A stretch of DNA of 5,730 bases. Origin: DASYAN01 sp036501345. GTDB taxonomy: Bacteria; Chloroflexota; Ktedonobacteria; Ktedonobacterales; Ktedonobacteraceae. Below the pieces are notes generated by a model. The model had not been told where the DNA came from. It did not search any database and saw nothing but the letters and a program-made list of their open reading frames with translations. Of the stretch, positions 1 through 4,553 are shown piece by piece. Numbering within the stretch: the first letter of the stretch is position 1; each line of letters opens with the position of its first letter. The stretch is from NCBI GenBank assembly GCA_036501345.1, contig DASYAN010000054.1, positions 1 through 5,730 of the forward strand, read 5' to 3'. Made by a program: the position numbers and the translations under genes.

Positions 1-15
1 AGATCCATCGAAAAG

Positions 16-22
16 AAAGGAG
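16..22 (+). promoter_or_regulatory. Ribosome binding site of transposase frame A
   Basis: AAAGGAG ends 8 bases before the ATG at 31. This is a near-ideal Shine-Dalgarno spacing and fixes the start of the first transposase frame. Confidence 0.8.
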
Positions 23-30
23 TACAACCG

Positions 31-381
31 ATGGAAGAACAAGCCTTACGCCAATTGAGTACAGAGATCCTGACGGACATCAAAGAGTGGCGCACAGCCA
101 ATCCCAGAGCCACGTATGTACAAATCGAAGATGAAGTGCATAAGCGACTGATGCACTTGGAAGCCAGACTGATAGAGAATGCAGTCGAGCAGAGTCCAAG
201 CCAAGAGTGGGGAAGAGGGTCGGAGAACGAAGTAGCCCAGTGTCCCAAGTGTGCTACTCCCTTACAGGCACGAGGGAAACAAAAGCGGACGTTACAAGGC
301 AACGGGGGAGAAAACGTGACGCTCTCGAGAACCTATGGAACATGCCCCCAATGTGAAGCAAGTCTTTTTCCCCCTCGATGA
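31..381 (+). CDS. ISKra4-family transposase, N-terminal frame (ORF A)
   Basis: This 116-residue frame is the N-terminal part of an ISKra4-family transposase. Residues 1-55 are a charged helical region. Residues 71-108 hold two CxxC pairs (CPKC at 71-74 and CPQC at 105-108) that look like a zinc ribbon, presumably used for DNA binding. The start is set by a strong ribosome binding site 8 bases upstream. The frame ends at TGA 379-381 just after SLFPPR, where family members continue as FFPLDE or similar. The continuation is in the +1 frame, with which it overlaps by 47 bases. Alone it lacks every catalytic residue, so it would be either a regulatory short product or the lead-in to a fused transposase. 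A one-base sequencing or replication error in the T5C5 run is the other explanation for the split. Confidence 0.85.
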   Translation: MEEQALRQLSTEILTDIKEWRTANPRATYVQIEDEVHKRLMHLEARLIENAVEQSPSQEWGRGSENEVAQCPKCATPLQARGKQKRTLQGNGGENVTLSRTYGTCPQCEASLFPPR

Positions 382-1717
382 AGAATTAAGGTTACTCCCA
401 GGCAAGTTCGCGCCACGTCAATACGAACATCTGGTGCACTTGGCCTGCTTTATGCCTTTTGACAAAGCAGCTCAAATGATGGAAGAGATTGTCTCTGTCC
501 ACACCAACGAGGAAACAGCCCGTCGACTCACCGAGCAAGTCGGAAGCTGGATGGAAGCTGCACAGACAGCGGAAGTGGAAGCTGAGGAAGACCTTGAGCG
601 AGAAGATGAGCAACCACCAGAGCGGTGTGTCATCAGTCCTGATGGGGCGATGATCTCTCTGGTTCACAAACAATGGGTAGAGACGCGCACCGTTGCCATT
701 GGAGAGCCACAAGAAAAGCTCACCGCCGAGGGAGAAAGAGAGATCCACGTTGGAAAGCTCTCGTATTTCTCGCGCTTAGCAGATGCCCTGACGTTTACCC
801 GCCTTGCAGAAGTGGAGATACGACGGCGAAAGGTAGCTCAGGCAAAGGAGGTCTGTGCTGTGATGGATGGCGCTGATTGGTGTCAAATCTTTACCGAGAG
901 GCATCGGCCTGATGCGGTACGTATCCTGGATTTTCCGCATGCAGCAGAACACATCACCTCGCTGCTGGAGGCCTTAGAGAGAGCAAACATGCTGTTTCCT
1001 GCACAGATGCTGGACCGCTGTTTGCATGTCCTCAAACAGCGAGGTCCTCGACCTTTGCTCCGCATGGCTGATCGCTTGGAAAACAATCTTGCCCAACGAA
1101 AAGAAGTCAGCACCCAACTCGACTACTTGCGGAAACGCAAGGCACAGATGCACTACCCTCAGTTCCGACGTGACAGCTGGCCGATTGGCTCTGGCATGGT
1201 GGAGAGTGCCCAGAAAAACGTGGTCGAGGCTCGTCTCAAAGGGGCTGGGATGCACTGGGAGCGCAAAAATGTGAACCCCATGCTCGCATTACGCAATGCC
1301 GTGTGCAATGATCGTTGGAAAGAAATGTGGCAAAAGGCGCTTGCGCAACAGCGAAAGGAACAAGCACTTCACCAGTCAGTGCGGGCCGAGCAGCGAGCAC
1401 AAGCCTTCGTTGTGGGAAGCGATGCCACCTCTGAGGAATGGTCCCCTTCTTCCTCTTCCCAATCGGTCTCTCAGCAGCTACCACTTCCCGTACCGACAGC
1501 ACCACGATCGAGTACCTCTCGTCGTTGCAGTCGGCGCAAGCAGCATACCGCACACAATCGGGTGAAATACTCATATCAAAGATCGGTCGAGGAGCGCAGG
1601 GAAACCTGCTTCTGTGGAACTCCTTTGGTGCAAGAAACGAAGGGCCGAACGAAGCACTATTGTTCTGATCGCTGTCGCATGCGTGCCTATCGTGAACGAC
1701 AAACGGAGATACCGTGA
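335..1717 (+). CDS. ISKra4-family transposase, catalytic frame (ORF B)
   Basis: This frame carries the catalytic part of a DDE-type transposase that cuts and joins DNA at the element's ends. Numbered from the ATG at 335, candidate catalytic acids are D103 (SPDGAM), D178 (MDGADW) or D199 (RILDFPHAAEH), and E290 (GSGMVES). The GSGMVES...RLKGAGMHW block at 285-308 is characteristic of ISKra4. Residues 362-412 form a Ser/Pro/Arg-rich linker. The C-terminus has CFC (425-427) and YCSDRC (442-447), a small cysteine motif typical of this group. The ATG at 335 lies inside ORF A and has no ribosome binding site, so independent initiation is unlikely. Joining CCC at 370-372 to CTC at 374 by a +1 shift gives SLFPLDEELRLLPG and a 561-residue protein. 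Family is secure; which acids form the triad is inferred. Confidence 0.9.
   Translation: MEHAPNVKQVFFPLDEELRLLPGKFAPRQYEHLVHLACFMPFDKAAQMMEEIVSVHTNEETARRLTEQVGSWMEAAQTAEVEAEEDLEREDEQPPERCVISPDGAMISLVHKQWVETRTVAIGEPQEKLTAEGEREIHVGKLSYFSRLADALTFTRLAEVEIRRRKVAQAKEVCAVMDGADWCQIFTERHRPDAVRILDFPHAAEHITSLLEALERANMLFPAQMLDRCLHVLKQRGPRPLLRMADRLENNLAQRKEVSTQLDYLRKRKAQMHYPQFRRDSWPIGSGMVESAQKNVVEARLKGAGMHWERKNVNPMLALRNAVCNDRWKEMWQKALAQQRKEQALHQSVRAEQRAQAFVVGSDATSEEWSPSSSSQSVSQQLPLPVPTAPRSSTSRRCSRRKQHTAHNRVKYSYQRSVEERRETCFCGTPLVQETKGRTKHYCSDRCRMRAYRERQTEIP
364..381 (+). other. Probable +1 frameshift site joining the transposase frames
   Basis: The frame A codons run CTT TTT CCC CCT CGA TGA. A peptidyl-tRNA on CCC (370-372) can slip forward by one base onto CCC (371-373), after which CTC GAT GAA is read in frame B, giving FPLDEE. 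The shift happens within three codons of the frame A stop. Polymerase slippage on the T5C5 run would give the same product. I see no obvious stimulatory structure or upstream Shine-Dalgarno-like element at optimal distance. A disabling one-base insertion is the null explanation. Confidence 0.6.
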
Positions 1718-1879
1718 AAAAAAGGAGAGTGGTCTAGATCTCAACGGAGAGCATAGTGTGCTTCTCTTGAATCATCTCATTGACTTGGGGAAGTCCTCTC
1801 TCATCACAGGCAATGGCTTCCAGGCAGATGAGAAAAGCAAGCCGAACTGAGAAAGCCAGACAGGAGAAGAGCAGTCTGT
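1718..1879. other. Spacer after the transposase, no gene seen
   Basis: This stretch presumably contains the right end of the insertion sequence. I see only an imperfect short hairpin around GAGAGCA and TGCTTCTC (about 1745-1766) and no T-run terminator. No coding frame here resembles a known protein. Confidence 0.4.
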
Positions 1880-2104
1880 ATGAATCAAGGCGGAGTTGCT
1901 TTTGGTTCCATGAAGCAAGAGGATATCCTTGCCGAGCTGACTACAATGCGTAAAGAGGCCAGAATCGCAGAAGGCAGATGGTCTATCTGCTCCACTCACC
2001 TGCAAAGATGTCCTTCAGATGTCTACGGCTTGGCATTGTGCTATGGGCTCGCGTTGGGTAGTATTGTGGTAGGCACTCGTTGGGAGTGCCAAACGCCCTC
2101 TTAA
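1880..2104 (+). CDS. Doubtful small ORF, 74 residues
   Basis: I do not recognise this ORF and it may not be a gene. In its favour, GGAG lies at 1863-1866, although 13 bases from the ATG is too far for good initiation, and the frame ends in TAA 22 bases before the well-supported start at 2127. Against it, the predicted protein has no domain-like pattern beyond a charged stretch at residues 12-33 (KQEDILAEL...), a weakly hydrophobic stretch at 48-64 and three scattered cysteines. It also overlaps two short hairpins (1974-1990 and 2072-2090) that look more like non-coding DNA. A second ATG at 1910 has no ribosome binding site. Confidence 0.2.
   Translation: MNQGGVAFGSMKQEDILAELTTMRKEARIAEGRWSICSTHLQRCPSDVYGLALCYGLALGSIVVGTRWECQTPS
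2036..2064 (+). promoter_or_regulatory. Weak candidate promoter upstream of the 2127 gene
   Basis: TTGTGC (2036-2041) and TAGTAT (2059-2064) are 17 bases apart, matching the sigma-70 consensus at 3 and 4 of 6 positions. Transcription would start about where the 2072-2090 hairpin begins. The match is weak and could be chance. Confidence 0.2.
2072..2090. promoter_or_regulatory. Perfect 7-bp inverted repeat before the 2127 gene
   Basis: GGCACTC (2072-2078) and GAGTGCC (2084-2090) pair perfectly around the 5-base loop GTTGG. There is no T-run after it, so it is not a standard terminator. It lies 36 bases before the ATG at 2127 and about 8 bases after a weak -10-like element, a position that would suit an operator or a 5' leader hairpin. 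A transposon-end relic is another option. Confidence 0.45.
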
Positions 2105-2112
2105 TAATGAAT

Positions 2113-2118
2113 AAGGAG
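2113..2118 (+). promoter_or_regulatory. Ribosome binding site of the 2127 gene
   Basis: AAGGAG lies 8 bases before the ATG at 2127. It decides this start over the overlapping frame that begins at 2080 and strongly supports that 2127-3002 is translated. Confidence 0.75.
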
Positions 2119-2126
2119 AGATACAT

Positions 2127-3002
2127 ATGGAAAGAAATGATGGAAGACATGAAAGGGATACAGGCACGATACATGCTCATACTAGTGAGGTACAAAAAGG
2201 TATTAAGCCAGGAAGCCACGCTTGGTATGCGTTACATAGTAGTGGATCATCCCATCCCCTATCAGGTCCAATAGCGGATGCACGACAACTAGATAAACCT
2301 CTAACGGCACAAGATTCCCTCAATAAGGTGAACCCAAGTCAACTTAGACCAGAACGTTTACCAGATGGCCACAAACCACCAACAGCATCAGATTTGCTTG
2401 AAGCATGGGAACCACAACAAGAATCACCCGTTCTAGATCATTATGCTATACCTCTTGCGCCAATTTCCAGGCACCCAGGTGGACTCTTCGAAGTGCGAAT
2501 TGCTGATGCTAAGGAGGCGGAGAATAGAATCAGACACATAGAAAAAAATGTTAGAAACGCAACTCAACTAATAAAGGAACTTGAAAAAAAAGCAAGCTCA
2601 GTAGGGAGACCATCTTTGAGCGATCTGATAGAGCAAGAGAAGGTCCGCCACCCACATCTATCTGATGAGCTAGCTCAGGATGCGGCAAAACTACAATTAA
2701 AATACAAAGAACATCAAGTAAGGTGGAATGCAGTGACAACTATAATGGATAGATTAGAATCTAGTACAGGAAAAAGTGATGCAGAAATGTATAATATTGT
2801 AGGAACACGAGAGTTTCTAAGAGGTTATGTAAAAGCAAGAAGTAATAGGATTGCTGAATGCATAATAGCTGCTGCTGCTGATCCTTCAAGAAGTGTAGAT
2901 CAAGAAATAATAGATATTCGTAAAGAATATATTATATGGTATCGTAAAATGTTCGAAGAAGCAAAAAAGCAAGCTGAGAAACCATTCGAATTACTCATTT
3001 GA
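2127..3002 (+). CDS. Hypothetical protein, 291 residues, helical C-terminal half
   Basis: I do not recognise this protein. Residues 1-115 are rich in Pro, Ser, His and Gly, with no clear hydrophobic core and probably little fixed structure (for example PSQLRPERLPDGHKPPTASD at 70-89). Residues 122-291 look mostly alpha-helical and highly charged: 126-155 (ADAKEAENRIRHIEKN...) and 181-212 could form coiled coils, and 260-285 is another amphipathic helix. There is no signal peptide, membrane segment or recognisable catalytic motif, so it is probably cytoplasmic and may act through protein contacts. The start is well supported by AAGGAG at 8 bases. Base composition shifts along the gene: the 3' half is visibly AT-richer than the 5' half and the neighbours, which suggests foreign origin. 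The stop codon abuts the structured segment at 3003 without a gap, so the natural C-terminus may have been lost. Function is unknown. Confidence 0.7.
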   Translation: MERNDGRHERDTGTIHAHTSEVQKGIKPGSHAWYALHSSGSSHPLSGPIADARQLDKPLTAQDSLNKVNPSQLRPERLPDGHKPPTASDLLEAWEPQQESPVLDHYAIPLAPISRHPGGLFEVRIADAKEAENRIRHIEKNVRNATQLIKELEKKASSVGRPSLSDLIEQEKVRHPHLSDELAQDAAKLQLKYKEHQVRWNAVTTIMDRLESSTGKSDAEMYNIVGTREFLRGYVKARSNRIAECIIAAAADPSRSVDQEIIDIRKEYIIWYRKMFEEAKKQAEKPFELLI

Positions 3003-3195
3003 CCTCCCAATTTAAGCAGCTTCAGACAGTAAATCGGGTAGGCTCTAAGTAGCGTTCCACATCGCACCCAGAAGCTCAAGCATGTCCTATGTCGTGCAGT
3101 GGACAATAGCAAGGACATGCCCACCCACAATCGCAGTGCGATGCGATAGAACGCAAAAGCCCCGGTGCTCACATCGAACTGCCGGGGTATCGCAT
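3003..3195 (+). ncRNA. Candidate structured RNA with pseudoknot, class unknown
   Basis: Nearly the whole stretch can fold. Hairpin P0 pairs CCTCCC+ATTTA (3003-3014) with TAAAT+GGGtAGG (3030-3042). Three nested stems follow: GCGTTC 3052-3057 with GAACGC 3149-3154; CATCGCAC 3060-3067 with GTGCGATG 3136-3143; GCATGTCCT 3080-3088 with AGGACATGC 3112-3120. A hairpin pairs CCCCGG 3160-3165 with CCGGGG 3182-3187. CGATA 3144-3148, lying between two strands of the nested stems, can pair with TATCG 3188-3192 and so close a pseudoknot. The strand is uncertain: wobble pairs in the CCCCGG hairpin favour +, while the mismatch in P0 becomes a G-U pair on the - strand. Possible identities are an omega/HEARO-like guide RNA left from an IscB or TnpB transposon, a transposon end, or a leader. 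None is proven. Confidence 0.5.
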
Positions 3196-3546
3196 ATCAG
3201 GCAGTTGCAGCGGGCCAGGATGATCTCCTCGATTGGTGCCTTACTCTCCTCTTCTGGCAGCTTAGAACAGTCCGCGTTCTTCGTTTTTGTAGCTTCCCAT
3301 TCAAGTTCTATAGCTCTTCAAGTAGAGCACGGATAACTCAGGAAATCCTCCTGCCCACAATGTTCAGCTTTCTTCGCCTTGCAAAAACGTATGGGGCACC
3401 CAATCAATATCGTCTCAGTAAAATCGTTGCACACAACCACCCTATCAGATACTGATCCTCTTGTGGCAAAATCGCTACACGAAGCATCTCTTGCAATGCG
3501 CATTGCCGAACACCCAGCACATGAGTATAACGAAAACAAGGCTCTA
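3196..3546. other. Intergenic stretch without a supported gene
   Basis: I see no convincing coding frame here. It holds a weak hairpin with a T-run at 3264-3288 and a 5-bp hairpin (GCTCT 3313-3317 with AGAGC 3324-3328). A frame in register with the surface protein is open back to TTG 3379, but that extension (residues before the ATG at 3547) has no ribosome binding site and does not look like a conserved N-terminus. A weak TTGCAC (3427-3432) and GATACT (3448-3453) pair is spaced only 15 bases and is not a convincing promoter. Confidence 0.4.
3264..3288 (+). terminator. Weak candidate terminator after the structured RNA
   Basis: AGAAC (3264-3268) and GTTCT (3276-3280) form a 5-bp stem with a 7-base loop, followed by TCG and TTTTT at 3284-3288. 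The stem is short and AT-rich, so it would be a poor terminator, but it is the only T-run hairpin downstream of the 3003-3195 segment on the + strand. Confidence 0.25.
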
Positions 3547-3940
3547 ATGACGCCATCAGGAAACCCTCAGGCGGAAGCACTCCCGAAAGGAAAACTCCCT
3601 CAACAGGGCAAGCCATTACCTACCACCCTCTGGCTGGCATTTGCACTCTCCGGTATCGTTCTTTTGCTAGGAACCGTGGTCCTTTACGCTCTTGTGCCTT
3701 TGCGAGCACCAGGGTCTACCGAGCCTGCGAAAAGTAGTCCAACGCCAGCGACGACACCGACGTCACCAACTGTACAGACCTCCCTCACTGGCAGTTATGC
3801 TGAGCAAACCAACCAGATTTACAATCTGACAAATGAGGGTACACTTGACTGGATCAATTGGGGCTTAAACGCACCAGGGGATGTGAATCATAAGCGTGGC
3901 GTGCTGCAGCAGATCAGCACCTTCACTATGATTAGTAGTG

Positions 3941-3980
3941 CTAATAATAATGCAAGCGGAACTAGCGGTATTATTATTAG
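3941..3980. repeat. 11-bp perfect inverted repeat inside the surface-protein gene
   Basis: CTAATAATAAT (3941-3951) and ATTATTATTAG (3970-3980) are exact reverse complements around an 18-base spacer. They encode ANNN and IIIR in the low-complexity insert of the outer domain. The arrangement could come from an inverted duplication in this variable segment. Confidence 0.7.
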
Positions 3981-4032
3981 GAGGAGTGGGAACGATGGCA
4001 CTGTCGTTAGCTCTGGCGGGAGCAGTAGTAGC

Positions 4033-4083
4033 GGTAATGGTAATGGCAACATTGGCAATGGCAATAACAATGGCAACTACAAT
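4033..4083 (+). repeat. Imperfect GGYAAY hexamer repeat encoding a Gly-Asn tract
   Basis: Units GGTAAT, GGTAAT, GGCAAC, then ATT, GGCAAT, GGCAAT, AACAAT, GGCAAC, TACAAT and so on follow in frame and encode GNGNGNIGNGNNNGNYN. Third-base variation between units shows that the tract is not freshly expanded. It sits in a flexible insert between the DVNHK and SDGTP parts of the outer domain and is a plausible site of slippage. Confidence 0.75.
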
Positions 4084-4137
4084 AGTATTGGTCTCAATGC
4101 AGTCCAACGTATCAGCTATCGCTCAAATGCTAAATTA

Positions 4138-4140
4138 TAG
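4138..4140 (+). other. In-frame TAG stop within a conserved domain
   Basis: Codons read AAT GCT AAA TTA TAG TGG TCT GAT GGC. The TAG lies directly before WSDGTP, a conserved-looking core strand, and there is no frame change on either side. Codons one base away from TAG include AAG, CAG, GAG, TGG, TTG, TCG and TAT, so one substitution explains it. The GTG at 4159 that could restart translation has no ribosome binding site and would cut into the domain. Confidence 0.85.
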
Positions 4141-4521
4141 TGGTCTGATGGCACACCAGTGGCAACAGCACAACCACAACAGGCATCAGGTATATATGTG
4201 ACGGGCACCAATAGTGGCTTTAGCTTCAGTGTTCCAGCCAGTACAACTCCAAGAACACTGAGAGTCTATGTTGGAGCGAATGGAGCACGAGGCCAGTTGA
4301 CAGCCTCGCTCAATGGCAAGGCCTATATCGATGAGACCTTGAATACGACTTATAATCCCAGTGGTCCTCAAGGGAGCGGTATCTATACACTGGTCTTCAA
4401 CAGCAATACACCCAATCAAATCCTCACCATAAAATATACTGCGATCACAAGTGATAGTAGTAATGGTTATGTTATGCTAGAGGCTGCCACATTACACTAA
4501 AAAGGACGAATTATGGGGGCA

Positions 4522-4548
4522 CAGCAGGCGCGATGCGATCGCGCCCTG
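4522..4548. terminator. GC-rich hairpin between convergent genes
   Basis: GGCGCGAT (4527-4534) and ATCGCGCC (4538-4545) pair perfectly around GCG, and CAG (4522-4524) with CTG (4546-4548) extends the stem past a 2-base bulge. It begins 5 bases after the purA stop and 21 bases after the stop of the surface-protein frame. On the purA strand a TTTTT run follows only about 18 bases beyond the stem, so it is not a classical intrinsic terminator. It may still stop or protect both transcripts. Confidence 0.55.
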
Positions 4549-4553
4549 GGAGA

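Larger units (their letters stand above)
1..1717 (+). mobile_element. ISKra4-family insertion sequence (partial, ends not resolved)
   Basis: The stretch is an insertion sequence judged by its transposase, which is described in the two CDS entries. The left end must lie before position 1, because only 30 bases precede the first start codon. The right end should lie soon after 1717, but I find no inverted repeat partner or target duplication inside the window, so the end given here is simply the stop codon of the second frame. The element appears otherwise intact: zinc-binding N-terminus, acidic catalytic residues and the C-terminal cysteine motif are all present. It may still be active if frameshifting works. 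Family assignment rests on recognised motifs and is not from a search. Confidence 0.85.
3547..4500 (+). pseudogene. One-TM surface protein interrupted by an in-frame amber codon
   Basis: From the ATG at 3547 (weak AAGG at 3538-3541) the frame reads 197 residues to TAG at 4138-4140, then 119 more codons in the same frame to TAA at 4498-4500. The N-terminal 26 residues are Pro/Gln/Lys-rich and cytoplasmic-looking. A membrane helix follows at 27-49 (LWLAFALSGIVLLLGTVV), then a Pro/Thr-rich stalk (residues 58-78) and an outer beta-rich domain with GTLDWINWGLN, DVNHK, and, after the amber, WSDGTPVATAQ, GIYVTG, FSFSVPASTTPRTLRVYVGA and a VMLEAATL end. I recall this pattern from secreted or anchored Ktedonobacteria proteins; a sugar- or wall-binding role is only a guess. 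The frame could open earlier at TTG 3379, but no ribosome binding site supports that. The gene faces purA convergently. It is either a very recent pseudogene or is read through. Confidence 0.8.

Noticed and set aside
392..748. Minus-strand ORF of 118 residues opposite the transposase
   Set aside because: It has no recognisable pattern and lies entirely opposite the strongly supported transposase. The other long antisense frames at 883-1574 are rejected for the same reason.
2072..2090. CIRCE (HrcA) operator
   Set aside because: The half-sites GCACTC and GAGTGC match the core, but CIRCE needs TTAGCACTC and GAGTGCTAA with a 9-base spacer. Here the flanks differ, the spacer is 5 bases and no heat-shock gene follows.
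2999..3004. TTGACC as a -35 box for the structured RNA
   Set aside because: No acceptable -10 element lies 15-19 bases downstream; the nearest TAAAT is too far away.
2900..3172. Minus-strand ORF of 90 residues across the structured segment, tested as a TnpB C-terminus
   Set aside because: Reading the - strand frames gave no CxxC...CxxC zinc finger with the DRDxNAA motif expected near a TnpB C-terminus, so no nuclease remnant is claimed.
3379..3546. N-terminal extension of the surface protein from TTG 3379 or ATG 3391
   Set aside because: Neither start has a ribosome binding site and the extra residues show no domain or signal. ATG 3547 places a short cytoplasmic tail before the membrane helix, as is usual for this architecture.
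4033..4083. CRISPR-like or regulatory direct repeats
   Set aside because: The units are 6 bases long, contiguous, in frame and coding for Gly-Asn, with no spacers.
3865..4107. Minus-strand frames opposite the low-complexity region, including a Leu/Pro-rich one
   Set aside because: They are antisense readings of the Gly/Asn/Ser repeat codons, with no ribosome binding site and protein sequence made of simple repeats.
4159..4500. Independent 113-residue gene starting at GTG 4159
   Set aside because: It is in the same frame as 3547-4137, has no ribosome binding site, and its start would cut inside the conserved SDGTP strand. It is the 3' part of the interrupted gene.
4535..4542. GCGATCGC as a HIP1-type cyanobacterial signature
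   Set aside because: A single occurrence inside a hairpin has no weight, and the other genes point to Chloroflexota rather than cyanobacteria.
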